Assembly: GCA_002868865.1 (NCBI GenBank)
Contig: PKUC01000022.1
Coordinates: 138,019 to 170,838, forward strand
Direction: 5' to 3'
Origin: Desulfuromonas sp.
Lineage (GTDB): Bacteria; Desulfobacterota; Desulfuromonadia; Desulfuromonadales; Geopsychrobacteraceae
Length of the DNA: 32,820 bases
Shown here: piece after piece, positions 13,473-28,603 of the stretch
Position numbering within the stretch: position 1 is the first letter of the stretch
Layout: every line of letters starts with the position of its first letter
The notes under the pieces: model-generated
Databases searched by the model: none
Told to the model about the DNA's origin: nothing
What the model saw: the letters and a program-made list of their open reading frames with translations, nothing else
Made by a program: the position numbers and the translations under genes

Positions 13473-16250
13473 ATGAACAAAACGGAGCTATACTGGCGCG
13501 TACGGAACCAATCAGAACAATTACGGGAACTGACCAGTTCCGACACGCCGCTGAAGGAATTGCCGCTACGCCGCGATGTTCGATCGCTCGGCAAGCTGCT
13601 CGGCTGTGCGATCCGCGAGCAAGCCGGCCAAGCCATCTACGCATTCGAGGAGAACCTGCGGCAACTGGCGATCCGCCACCGTGAAGAGGAGAAGACCCAG
13701 GACGCGACAGCCCTGCATGAAAAAACAGAACAGAAGCTGCTCGTAGAGATAGCGGACAGCATCGCCTCGCGAAATCTCGACGATCTCCACCAGATCGTCA
13801 AAGCCTTCGCGACGTTTTTCGAGCTGACCAATCTGGCCGAAACCAACCATCGAAAGAGGCGCAGTCGTGCCCACCGTGTGGCTGGCGAGCCGGGCAAGAC
13901 CGGTTCATTTCGGGCCACCCTGTCGCGTCTTCGCAACCAGGGGCTCGACTGGCAACAGGCGCTGACCTGGCTGAACAAGATCGACATCCGCCCCGTATTT
14001 ACCGCCCACCCAACAGAAGTTGCCCGTCGCGTTGTTCTCTACAAAAGGCGACGCATCGCTGCGCATCTGGAAAAACTCGATAGGCTCCCTTTGGCCGATT
14101 CCGAAGCGCTCTCCAGTCAGCAGTCGATTCTGGCTGAGATCACAACCCTTTGGCTTTCGGATGAAGTGCGGCGCAGAAAACCCCGCGTCGAAGATGAAAT
14201 TGCTATGGGGTTGGACCACTATGCGGTTTCGCTGCTGCCGCCGCTGGCTGAACTTTACCGGGAGATGGTCAACGACTTCCAGGACGTTTATCAGGTCGAA
14301 CTGCCGGAAGCCGACCTGCCGACGATGATCACCTTCGGCTCCTGGGTCGGCGGCGACCGTGACGGGAATCCGTTCGTCAGCGTCGATTCAACCCATCATG
14401 CGCTACAGGAAGCGCGCACCCTGATCCTGAACAACTATCTGTCTGAAATCGATCAACTCCGCCGCCTGTTGACTACGTCGACCGCGCGAGTCGGTGAATC
14501 AGTACCTCTTCAACAAGCGCTGAAAAACGCTCTGCAGCAGTTTCCGGCCACCATCCAGAAACTCGACAGTCTGCCACCCCATGAACCGTACCGGCGCTAC
14601 CTGACCCTGATCCACGTCCGTTTACACCAAACCCTGACCGCCCCCACAAGCCCCGAGAGTTACGCAGCCGCAGTCGATCTACAGGCCGACCTGCAACTGC
14701 TCTCAGACTGCCTGTGCGAACAGGGCGGGCAACACCTGGCCACCCAACTGCTGGCCCCGCTGATGCGCAAAGTGGCGACATTCGGCTTTCATCTGCACAG
14801 CCTCGACATCCGCCAGCACGCTAACGTTCACACAGCGGCCATCGCAGAACTCGCCGGCGGCCAGCAGCACCCCGAGACACCGCCGGCCGCTTCAGAACAA
14901 ACCGGGGAACTCCTCGACACCCTGCGGGCGATTGCCACGTTCAAAATCGACTTTCCCGCCGAAGCGATCCGCAGTTACGTGATCAGCGGGGCGACCTCAG
15001 AACAGGATGTTCTCGGACTTATCTGGCTGATGGAATTGTGCGCCATCGATGTCGCCGGTGAGCGTGAAGATGACCCCGGTCTCATGCCAGTGCCACTGTT
15101 TGAATCGATCGAAGACCTGCGTAACGCCCCGAATATTTGCCGACGACTCTGGACCAACCCGGGCTACGCGCGGTATCTCGACAGCTGGGATCGCTGGCAG
15201 GAGGTGATGCTCGGCTACTCCGACTCCAACAAGGACGGCGGCATGCTGACCAGCAGTTGGGAGATCTTCGAAGCCCATCGCACCCTGCATCAGGTCGCGG
15301 ACGAGTGCGGAGTCAAACTTCGCCTCTTTCATGGTCGGGGCGGCACCGTTGGTCGTGGCGGTGGTCCGACCCACCGCGCCCTGATCGCACAACCGATCGG
15401 GGCCTTCAGCGGTGCCTTCAAACTGACCGAACAGGGCGAGGTAATCAATTTCAAATACGCCGATCCTGCGCTGGCTCAGCGCAATCTGGAACTGATGATC
15501 GCCGCGTCTCTCGATGCTCTGGTCCATACAGGTATCGTCGAGACGAAGGTCGATCCAGGCTGGGAAGAAGCGATGGAGGAGATGTCGATGATCGCTTTTT
15601 CCTGTTACCGGGAAAAAATCTTTAACAACCCCGATATCCTCAGCTATTTCGAGCAGGCTACGCCGGTCAATGAGTTCGAACTGGCCAAGATCGGCTCGCG
15701 ACCGTCGCGGCGCAAGCGGGCCCAGGGACTGGACGATCTGCGTGCCATCCCGTGGGGTTTCGGTTGGATTCAGAGCCGCCTGCTGACCCCGGCCTGGTTC
15801 TGCGTCGGCACGGCCTTCGAACAATTCATCTCGCGCAGCCCCTCCCATCAGCAGTTGCTCTGCACCATGATGCGCCGTTTTCCGTTCTTCTTCGATATGA
15901 TCCGCAACGTCGAAATGGCCCTGGCCAAGGTCGACTTGCCGCTGGCCCGCCAGTACTCTTTGCTGGTCGAGGATGAGGCCCTGCGTGAGCGTGTATTCAC
16001 GATGATGGTCGATGAATTTCAGCGAACATACCGGATGATTTTACTGGTCACCGGACAGGATCGACTGCTGGCAACCAACCCCGATCTGGTCAACAGCCTG
16101 CAACTGCGAAATCCCTACATCGATCCGATGAGCCTGATCCAGATCGAACTGCTGAAACGGAAGCGAAGCGGCGACGAAAGCGCAGAGCTGAATTACGTGC
16201 TGGCGGCAACAATCAACGGTATCTCCGCCGGGCTGCGTAACACCGGCTGA
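13473..16250 (+). CDS. ppc: Phosphoenolpyruvate carboxylase
   Basis: 925 residues, slightly longer than the 883-residue E. coli enzyme. Converts PEP and bicarbonate to oxaloacetate, the anaplerotic entry to the TCA cycle and to aspartate, hence to the lysine and arginine pathways encoded downstream. Catalytic motifs all present: VFTAHPTEVARR with H179, SWVGGDRDGNPFV, the GYSDSNKDGG loop, FHGRGGTVGRGGGPTH, and the C-terminal GLRNTG required at the active site. The ATG at 13473 is favoured (MNKTELYWRVRNQ); the ribosome binding site is weak. An in-frame ATG at 13437 region lies within the likely promoter. Transcribed away from the PhnD-type kinase. Confidence 0.97.
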   Translation: MNKTELYWRVRNQSEQLRELTSSDTPLKELPLRRDVRSLGKLLGCAIREQAGQAIYAFEENLRQLAIRHREEEKTQDATALHEKTEQKLLVEIADSIASRNLDDLHQIVKAFATFFELTNLAETNHRKRRSRAHRVAGEPGKTGSFRATLSRLRNQGLDWQQALTWLNKIDIRPVFTAHPTEVARRVVLYKRRRIAAHLEKLDRLPLADSEALSSQQSILAEITTLWLSDEVRRRKPRVEDEIAMGLDHYAVSLLPPLAELYREMVNDFQDVYQVELPEADLPTMITFGSWVGGDRDGNPFVSVDSTHHALQEARTLILNNYLSEIDQLRRLLTTSTARVGESVPLQQALKNALQQFPATIQKLDSLPPHEPYRRYLTLIHVRLHQTLTAPTSPESYAAAVDLQADLQLLSDCLCEQGGQHLATQLLAPLMRKVATFGFHLHSLDIRQHANVHTAAIAELAGGQQHPETPPAASEQTGELLDTLRAIATFKIDFPAEAIRSYVISGATSEQDVLGLIWLMELCAIDVAGEREDDPGLMPVPLFESIEDLRNAPNICRRLWTNPGYARYLDSWDRWQEVMLGYSDSNKDGGMLTSSWEIFEAHRTLHQVADECGVKLRLFHGRGGTVGRGGGPTHRALIAQPIGAFSGAFKLTEQGEVINFKYADPALAQRNLELMIAASLDALVHTGIVETKVDPGWEEAMEEMSMIAFSCYREKIFNNPDILSYFEQATPVNEFELAKIGSRPSRRKRAQGLDDLRAIPWGFGWIQSRLLTPAWFCVGTAFEQFISRSPSHQQLLCTMMRRFPFFFDMIRNVEMALAKVDLPLARQYSLLVEDEALRERVFTMMVDEFQRTYRMILLVTGQDRLLATNPDLVNSLQLRNPYIDPMSLIQIELLKRKRSGDESAELNYVLAATINGISAGLRNTG

Positions 16251-16314
16251 GCGTTTTCAGCTGAATTAATCCACCATGCAGATAATGTTACTCCTTTCCT
16301 CCCATTCCACATCG

Positions 16315-16336
16315 GCATCGCTTCGATGCGCTTTTT
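16315..16336 (+). terminator. Intrinsic terminator after ppc
   Basis: GCATCG (16315-16320) and CGATGC (16324-16329) form a 6-bp stem with a CTT loop, followed after two bases by TTTTT (16332-16336). Short but well placed, 65 bases past the ppc stop. Confidence 0.6.
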
Positions 16337-16343
16337 AATCGCT

Positions 16344-16371
16344 TTTCAATCCGCTCAACTTCGATTATTAT
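16344..16371 (+). promoter_or_regulatory. Possible promoter for alaS
   Basis: TATTAT (16366-16371) is a fair -10; TTTCAA (16344-16349) with a 16-base spacer is a poor -35. The placement, just after the ppc terminator and 58 bases before the alaS ATG, is the main support. Confidence 0.3.
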
Positions 16372-16428
16372 CGCAGATTCAATGGTTAGCCCGTTTTCAA
16401 ATATGAGAAACCAGAAAGGCCGTCACAG

Positions 16429-19074
<2,646 letters not shown>

Positions 19075-19142
19075 GGTTTCCTTCCGGGACTTTCTGCGCC
19101 ACAACCAAGGCCAGCACAATCCTTGTGACCGCAGGAGGTCCC

Positions 19143-20270
19143 GTGAAGATCGGTCAAAAACAGAGGCAACAGCTCTCCCCCTCACAGCGCGGCCGCACCC
19201 TGCTGGTCGTTGATGACGATTCTGCCACACGTCTACTCTGCACAAAGGCCCTCGACCAGTTTACCGTCAGCCATGCCGCCAATGGCACCGAAGCGCTTCA
19301 TCAGATCCGCAACGCACACTTTGACGTCATCCTTTCAGATATCATGATGCCCGGTCTTGACGGATTGGAGCTGCTGCAAGAAGTTAAAGCGCACGATCCC
19401 GAACAGGCGGTGGTGCTGATGACCGCCTACTCCCAAAAGGAGATCATCCTCCGCGCCCTCAAGGCAGGAGCCGACGACTTTATCGGCAAACCGCTTAATC
19501 TTCTGCAACTGCGGACCTTAATCGACAAAGTGGTCGAGAAGCAGCGTCTGCGCTGCGAACTGTCCGATCTGCGCCGCCTTGATCGGCTGAAAAATCAATT
19601 TCTCGGCCTGATCTCACACAAACTGAAAACCCCCGCCACCGCAATCTCGCTGTTTATCCAGAACCTCAACGCCGCGTCCATCGATCCAGAAGATGAGGGA
19701 TTTCAACAGATCCTGAAAATGATCCAAAGCGAAAGCCGCCACCTTGAACACCTGATCGAAGACCTGCTCTATTTTGGTGATATCATCACCAGACAACAGA
19801 CAGTCCAGATCGAAAAGATCGACCCCAACAAAACCCTGAGCCGCGTCCTTGAGCAGCTCCGCGAACCAATTGAGCAGAAACAGCTGACGATAACGAGCAC
19901 CCTTTGCTCCGCCAATTGCAGCGTCTTTGCCGACAACGAACGGCTCAATTTCTCCCTGCATGCCCTGCTGGACAACGCAATCAAGTTCACCCCCCCAGGC
20001 GGTTCGATCCGGGTCGACAGCGCCCAACAGGAGACAACGGTCCAGATCGAAGTGCAGGACACCGGCCCCGGCATCCCTGCAGAGGAGAAGGAACGGGTCT
20101 TTGACAAATTTTACCAGATCGACCCAGCCGGCAGCGGGCAGGTCCGCGGCTTTGGGCTCGGCCTGTTCTATGCCCGCGAGTTCATTCGTGCCGCCGATGG
20201 CGAGTTGTCGCTCGAAAGCGCCCCCGGTTTCGGCACCCAGGCGACCATCTCCCTGCAGCGCTGCTCCTAA
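19143..20270 (+). CDS. Receiver domain fused to histidine-kinase module with altered H-box
   Basis: 375 residues, no membrane segment. Receiver domain at about 18-135 with phosphoacceptor D66 (VILSDIMMPG), TAYS and the conserved Lys in IGKPLNL. It is followed by a HisKA-like dimerisation segment with H159 in ISHKLKTP and a HATPase domain (N-box ALLDNAIKFTPPGG, DTGPGI, FGLGLFYARE). The usual residue after the phosphorylated His is Glu or Asp; here it is Lys160, so kinase or phosphatase chemistry may be changed. A GTG at 19143 is chosen because AGGAGG (19133-19138) is just before it, with a short 4-base spacer; the GTG at 19125 is the alternative. Lies between alaS and hslV. Input and partner unknown. 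Confidence 0.85.
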   Translation: MKIGQKQRQQLSPSQRGRTLLVVDDDSATRLLCTKALDQFTVSHAANGTEALHQIRNAHFDVILSDIMMPGLDGLELLQEVKAHDPEQAVVLMTAYSQKEIILRALKAGADDFIGKPLNLLQLRTLIDKVVEKQRLRCELSDLRRLDRLKNQFLGLISHKLKTPATAISLFIQNLNAASIDPEDEGFQQILKMIQSESRHLEHLIEDLLYFGDIITRQQTVQIEKIDPNKTLSRVLEQLREPIEQKQLTITSTLCSANCSVFADNERLNFSLHALLDNAIKFTPPGGSIRVDSAQQETTVQIEVQDTGPGIPAEEKERVFDKFYQIDPAGSGQVRGFGLGLFYAREFIRAADGELSLESAPGFGTQATISLQRCS

Positions 20271-20398
20271 GCCCTTCCTCCGACGCGCCAAACCCGTGGC
20301 CAACAGCACCCGCAAAGCATCTTTTCTCCGCCCTCTCCTTATGATATGTTTGATCTTTTTTGATTCATCACACTCTCGATTCATTGGGAAGCGATTAC

Positions 20399-20925
20399 AT
20401 GTTCAAAGGAACCACTATCATCTGCGTCCGACAGGGTGATCAAGTCGCTCTCGGCGGTGACGGTCAAGTCAGTCTGGGACATACGGTCATGAAGCATGGG
20501 GCCCGCAAAATAAGACGGCTCTATCAGGATAAGGTTCTGGCCGGATTTGCCGGCAGTACCGCTGACGCCTTTACCCTGTTTGAAAAGTTCGAAGCCAAAC
20601 TACAGGAGTTCCGCGGCAACCTGCCGCGCGCCGCTGTCGCCCTGGGGAAAGACTGGCGGACCGACAAAATCCTGCGGCGCTTAGAAGCCCTGCTGATCGT
20701 CGCCGACAGCGACACCACTTTGATCCTATCCGGATCGGGGGATATCATCGAACCGGACGACGGCATCGCCGCCATCGGCTCCGGAGGCAGTTACGCGCTG
20801 GCCGCCGGACGGGCGCTGGTCGGTCACTCCGAGCTGACTGCGGAAGAGATTGTCAACAAGTCCCTGCTGATCGCTGCGGGGATCTGCATCTACACCAACG
20901 AACATATTTCCATCGAGGTGCTGTC

Positions 20926-20929
<4 letters not shown>
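20399..20929 (+). CDS. hslV: HslV (ClpQ), proteasome-like peptidase subunit
   Basis: 176 residues. HslV forms the double hexameric core of the HslUV protease. The catalytic N-terminal threonine is seen in the block GTTIICVR; here four residues (MFKG) precede it, so the propeptide must be removed to expose Thr1, whereas E. coli HslV needs only Met removal. Other family blocks: [82 protein letters not shown] lies 7 bases before the ATG at 20399. It overlaps hslU by four bases (GTGA). Confidence 0.95.
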
Positions 20930-24367
<3,438 letters not shown>

Positions 24368-24371
<4 letters not shown>

Positions 24372-25285
24372 TGAAGGATTTTCTGTGCCTCTCTGACTGG
24401 TCGCTAACGGCGCTGGAAGAAATCTTCGCGCTGACAAAGAAACTCAAGGACCGCCAGAAAAACGGTGAACCGCACCGGCTACTGGACGGCAAAACCCTCG
24501 GGATGATCTTTGAAAAGAGCTCAACCCGCACCCGGGTCTCCTTCGAAGTCGGCATGTACCAGCTCGGTGGCCACGCGCTGTTCCTCCACTCGGGAACCAC
24601 CCAACTGGGCCGCGGCGAGCCGATCAAGGACACCGCCCGCGTTATGGCGCGCTACTGCGACGGGATTATGATCCGCACCTACTCCCAGGCCGGCATCGAA
24701 GAATTGGCACACTGGTCTGACGTGCCGGTCATCAACGGCCTGACCGACATGTATCACCCCTGTCAGATTATGGCTGACCTGTTCACCGTCATCGAGCACA
24801 GAGGCAACTACCGCGACCTCAGCTACTGCTGGATCGGCGACGGCAACAACATGGCCAACAGCTGGATCAACGCCGCCGCGCTGTTCGGATTTGAGCTGCG
24901 GGTAGCCACCCCTCAGGGTTACGAACCGGACGCAGAAGTGATCGCTCGAGCCCAGAAACAGGGGGTCAAGCTGCTGCTGACCAATGATCCGCGTGAAGCG
25001 GCGGACGGCGCCGACGTCCTCAATACCGACGTATGGGCGAGCATGGGGCAGGAAGACGAACAACAGGCCCGCGAAAAGGCCTTTGCCGATTTTCAGATCA
25101 ACGCCGCGCTGGTCAAACAGGCCGCGGCAGACTGCGTTGTTATGCACTGCCTGCCGGCGCACCGCAACGAGGAGATCACCGACGATGTAATTGAGGGTCC
25201 GCATTCGATCATCTTTGACGAAGCGGAAAACCGGCTGCACGTCCAAAAGGCGATCATGGCAACCCTGATGGGACCCAACGTTTGA
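24368..25285 (+). CDS. argF: Ornithine carbamoyltransferase
   Basis: 305 residues. Makes citrulline from ornithine and carbamoyl phosphate. Carbamoyl-phosphate-binding S52-T53-R54-T55-R56 (KSSTRTRVSFE), HPCQ in MYHPCQIMADL, and the ornithine-loop MHCLPAHRNEEI are all present. AGGAG (24358-24362) precedes two adjacent in-frame ATGs (24368 and 24371); either could be used. Overlaps argD by four bases; the next gene starts after one base. Confidence 0.96.
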
Positions 25286-25286
25286 C

Positions 25287-25862
25287 ATGCAGCTGATCTG
25301 TCCCCACTGTCAGTTCAGCAGAGAGCTCGATCCGGACAGTATTCCAGCGACGGCAAAAACCGCCACCTGTCCGCGCTGTCAAGGTCGTTTTCCGCTATCT
25401 GTGCAAACCACCGGCATCGAGGACAATCCTTCCGCCGATCTCAGAGCCCACCCCAAAGCGGGGTTCTGGATCAGGGGTACAGCGATGACACTCGACGCGA
25501 TACTGGTCCTGACACTCCAGGCGATGTTGGGTGGGATGCTGTTTCTGGCCGGAATCCTCAACGGGTCCGGTGATGAAAACCTGGCTCTGCTGGTGCAGCT
25601 GTTCAGCTCCCTGCTCAGCCTCGTGTACTATATTTTTTTTACCGGATACTGTGGGCAGACTCCGGGGAAGATGGCGCTGCGCATCAAGGTGGTCCGCTGC
25701 GACGGATCGCCGCTGACCTACGGACGGGCGGCATTTCGCGAACTGCCGGCCAAATTCATCTCCGGAATTATCCTCGCGATCGGCTACCTGCTGGCGGCGT
25801 TTGACGACCAGAAGCAGGCCCTGCACGACCGTATGTCCGACACCTATGTCATCAAGCTATAA
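25287..25862 (+). CDS. RDD-family membrane protein with N-terminal zinc ribbon
   Basis: 191 residues. The N-terminus (1-37) is a zinc-ribbon of MJ0042 type with two CxxC pairs (CPHC and CPRC). The remainder is an RDD domain: a first membrane helix beginning with the conserved Arg/Asp (RGTAMTLDAIL), a second helix, the PGKMALRIKVV turn, a third helix, and the final conserved Asp region HDRMSDTYVI. RDD proteins are small membrane proteins, some implicated in ion transport; the function is not known here. It lies one base after argF and before argG, inside the arginine operon, an arrangement I recall in related genomes, so a role tied to arginine or ornithine movement is possible but unproven. 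Confidence 0.85.
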   Translation: MQLICPHCQFSRELDPDSIPATAKTATCPRCQGRFPLSVQTTGIEDNPSADLRAHPKAGFWIRGTAMTLDAILVLTLQAMLGGMLFLAGILNGSGDENLALLVQLFSSLLSLVYYIFFTGYCGQTPGKMALRIKVVRCDGSPLTYGRAAFRELPAKFISGIILAIGYLLAAFDDQKQALHDRMSDTYVIKL

Positions 25863-25865
25863 AAC

Positions 25866-25882
25866 CGGGACCCTACGTCCCG
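25866..25882 (+). repeat. Small hairpin before argG
   Basis: CGGGAC (25866-25871) pairs with GTCCCG (25877-25882) over a five-base loop, just after the RDD gene stop. It is followed by CATTCTTTATTT rather than a clean T-run, then the argG ribosome binding site. Could be a weak attenuator or an mRNA-processing hairpin. Confidence 0.35.
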
Positions 25883-25908
25883 CATTCTTTATTTAGGAGA
25901 TAGAAACC

Positions 25909-27123
25909 ATGAGCAGAAAAAATCAGGTCAAAAAAGCGGTCCTCGCCTATTCGGGCGGACTGGACACCTCTATCATCCTCAAATGGCTGGTGGAAGAATA
26001 CGGCTGCGAAGTGGTGGCCTTCTCGGCCGACCTCGGCCAGGGCGAAGAACTGGACCATATCCCCGAAAAAGCCAAAGCGACCGGTGCCTGTGCCTGCTAC
26101 ATCGAAGACCTGCGTGAAGAATTCGTCCGCGATTTTGTCTTCCCCATGTTCCGTGCTAACGCCATCTACGAGGGCCGCTACTTCCTCGGTACCAGCATCG
26201 CCCGGCCGCTGATCGCCAAAAAACAAATGGAGATCGCCGCAGCCGAGGGAGCAGACGCCGTCAGCCACGGTGCCACCGGCAAAGGTAACGACCAGGTGCG
26301 CTTCGAGCTCGGCTACTACCACTTCGACCCGGCAGTCAAGGTCATCGCCCCCTGGCGCGAGTGGGACCTCAACAGCCGCACCGCCCTGGAGGACTACGCC
26401 AAAAAGCACGGCATTCCGGTGCCGACCAGCAAGAAGAACCCCTGGAGCTCCGACCGCAACCTGCTGCACATCTCCTTTGAAGGGGACGTGCTCGAGGACC
26501 CCTGGGCAGAAGCACCGGAACACATGTACGTGCTTAGCGTCTCCCCTGAAGAAGCCCCCGACACCCCGGAATTCGTCGAAATCGAGTTCAAGAACGGTGA
26601 CCCGATCTCGGTTAACGGTGAAGCCCTCTCCCCCGCCAACCTGCTGGCCAAACTGAACGAACTGGGCGGCAAACACGGCATCGGCCGCATCGACCTGATG
26701 GAAAACCGCTACGTCGGCATGAAGAGCCGCGGCGTCTACGAGACCCCCGGCGGCACCATTTTAGAGGAGGCGCACCGCGGCGTCGAGTCGATCACCATGG
26801 ACCGCGAGGTCATGCACCTGCGCGACTCGCTAATCCCACGCTACGCCGAGATGGTCTACAACGGCTACTGGTTCGCTCCCGAGCGCGAGGCGCTGCAGGC
26901 GCTGATCGACGACACCCAGAAGACGGTCAACGGCAAAGCCCGCGTCAAGCTCTACAAAGGGCATTGCCGGGTGGTCGGTCGCCAAAGCGACACCGACAGC
27001 CTGTTCAACGTCGAGTTCGCCACCTTTGAAGCGGACGAGGTTTACAACCAGGCCGACGCCGAGGGCTTCATCAAGCTCAACGCCCTGCGCCTGCGCATCC
27101 GCAGCATGATGAACAAGAAATAG
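25909..27123 (+). CDS. argG: Argininosuccinate synthase
   Basis: 404 residues. Joins citrulline and aspartate using ATP. P-loop-like nucleotide motif [15 protein letters not shown] at about 13-27, [17 protein letters not shown], the [18 protein letters not shown] block and [19 protein letters not shown] near the end are diagnostic of the class-I bacterial enzyme. TTAGGAG lies upstream of the ATG. A 13-bp hairpin follows its stop, before argH. Confidence 0.97.
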   Translation: MSRKNQVKKAVLAYSGGLDTSIILKWLVEEYGCEVVAFSADLGQGEELDHIPEKAKATGACACYIEDLREEFVRDFVFPMFRANAIYEGRYFLGTSIARPLIAKKQMEIAAAEGADAVSHGATGKGNDQVRFELGYYHFDPAVKVIAPWREWDLNSRTALEDYAKKHGIPVPTSKKNPWSSDRNLLHISFEGDVLEDPWAEAPEHMYVLSVSPEEAPDTPEFVEIEFKNGDPISVNGEALSPANLLAKLNELGGKHGIGRIDLMENRYVGMKSRGVYETPGGTILEEAHRGVESITMDREVMHLRDSLIPRYAEMVYNGYWFAPEREALQALIDDTQKTVNGKARVKLYKGHCRVVGRQSDTDSLFNVEFATFEADEVYNQADAEGFIKLNALRLRIRSMMNKK

Positions 27124-27150
27124 ACGGTTTCAAGCCAACACCTGAGCCAA

Positions 27151-27194
27151 TTGCCGCAGATGACCGCGCGATCAACGGGGATCATCTGCGGCAA
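27151..27194. repeat. Perfect 13-bp inverted repeat between argG and argH
   Basis: TTGCCGCAGATGA (27151-27163) is exactly complementary to TCATCTGCGGCAA (27182-27194), with an 18-base loop. It begins 27 bases after the argG stop and ends 31 bases before the proposed argH start. What follows is AACATTTTGAC, not a proper T-run, so it is a poor intrinsic terminator. It may set the argG/argH expression ratio, protect the argG mRNA 3' end, or be part of a leader structure controlling argH. Confidence 0.8.
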
Positions 27195-27225
27195 ACATTT
27201 TGACTTTCATGAAATAGGACACACA

Positions 27226-28596
27226 ATTAGCAGCAAACTGTGGGGTGGCCGGTTCACCCAACCGACCGATAAGTTCGTTGAGGAATTTACCGCCTCTATC
27301 GAATTCGATCAGCGCCTCTACGCTTACGATATCCAGGGATCAAAAGCCCACGCCGAGATGCTCGGCCGTCAGGCGATCATCGGCACGGATGAAGCCGCAC
27401 AGATCATCGCCGGGCTGGATGAAATTCTCGCTGATATCGAAGCGGGCAAGGTCGAGTTCTCGGTAGCGCTGGAAGATATCCACATGAACGTCGAAGCGCG
27501 GTTGATCGAGCGGATCGGCAGCGTCGGCGGCAAACTGCACACCGGCCGCAGCCGTAACGATCAGGTCGCCGTCGATATCCGCCTTTACCTGCGCGACGAG
27601 ATCGACACCTGCCTCGACTACCTAGGCAAACTGGAAGCGGCGCTGATCAAGCAGGCTCAGGAAAATCTCGACGTCATCATGCCCGGCTACACCCACCTGC
27701 AGACCGCCCAGCCTGTACTCTACAGCCACCACATGCTCGCCTACCGGGAGATGATCGCCCGCGACATCAGTCGCCTGCAGGATCTGCGCACCCGCTTCAA
27801 TGTCATGCCGCTCGGTGCCGGCGCCCTGGCCGGAACCACCTTCCCCATCGACCGGGAGTGGGTCGCACAGCAGCTCGGCTTTGACGGGGTGACCCGCAAC
27901 AGCCTCGATTCGGTCTCCGACCGCGATTTCGCCATCGAGTTCTGCAGCGTCTCCAGCATCCTGATGATGCACCTCTCAAGACTCTCCGAGGAGCTGATCC
28001 TCTGGTCGAGTGCCGACTTCGACTTTATCGAACTGACCGATGCCTTCTGTACCGGCAGCTCGATCATGCCTCAGAAAAAGAACCCCGACGTTCCCGAACT
28101 GGTACGCGGCAAGACCGGTCGTGTCTACGGCAACCTGATGAGCATGCTGACCCTGATGAAGTCGCTGCCACTGGCCTACAACAAGGACATGCAGGAAGAC
28201 AAAGAACCGTTGTTCGACACCATCGACACGATCAAGGGTTCACTGAAGATCTTCGCCGACATGATCGCCGAAATGAACGTCAAAGGCGACAACATGCGCA
28301 TCGCCGCGGCGCGCGGCTTTTCCACCGCTACCGATGTCGCCGATTACTGCGTGCGTAAGGGGCTGCCATTCCGTCAGGCCCACGAGGTCGTCGGCAAAAC
28401 AGTGCGTTACTGCGTTGAAACCGGCAAGGATATTCCGGAGTTAACGCTGGCCGAGTTCAAGGAGTTCAGTGATCTGATCGAAGAGGACATCTACGACTAC
28501 GTCACCCTCGAAGCCTCGGTTAATGCCCGCAAAGCGACCGGAGGTACTGCCCGTGAAGCGGTCGAACGCGAGCTGTCCCGCCTGAAAGACGACTGA
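27226..28596 (+). CDS. argH: Argininosuccinate lyase, probable ATT start
   Basis: 456 residues. Splits argininosuccinate into arginine and fumarate, the last step of the pathway. Family blocks: [19 protein letters not shown] at the N-terminus, [22 protein letters not shown], and the fumarase/ASL signature [12 protein letters not shown] with S278/S279. ArgH proteins normally begin one to four residues before KLWGGRF. The only codon in that place with proper spacing from a ribosome binding site (AGGA, 27216-27219, 6 bases) is ATT at 27226. The nearest in-frame ATG (27160) lies inside a hairpin stem, has no ribosome binding site and would add 22 unrelated residues. A sequencing error (ATG read as ATT) is possible. 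Confidence 0.92.
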   Translation: MSSKLWGGRFTQPTDKFVEEFTASIEFDQRLYAYDIQGSKAHAEMLGRQAIIGTDEAAQIIAGLDEILADIEAGKVEFSVALEDIHMNVEARLIERIGSVGGKLHTGRSRNDQVAVDIRLYLRDEIDTCLDYLGKLEAALIKQAQENLDVIMPGYTHLQTAQPVLYSHHMLAYREMIARDISRLQDLRTRFNVMPLGAGALAGTTFPIDREWVAQQLGFDGVTRNSLDSVSDRDFAIEFCSVSSILMMHLSRLSEELILWSSADFDFIELTDAFCTGSSIMPQKKNPDVPELVRGKTGRVYGNLMSMLTLMKSLPLAYNKDMQEDKEPLFDTIDTIKGSLKIFADMIAEMNVKGDNMRIAAARGFSTATDVADYCVRKGLPFRQAHEVVGKTVRYCVETGKDIPELTLAEFKEFSDLIEEDIYDYVTLEASVNARKATGGTAREAVERELSRLKDD

Positions 28597-28603
28597 GCGT
28601 CCG

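Noticed and set aside
20335-20398. TATGAT before hslV as a promoter
   Set aside because: No acceptable -35 hexamer at 16-18 bases and no heat-shock-type consensus.
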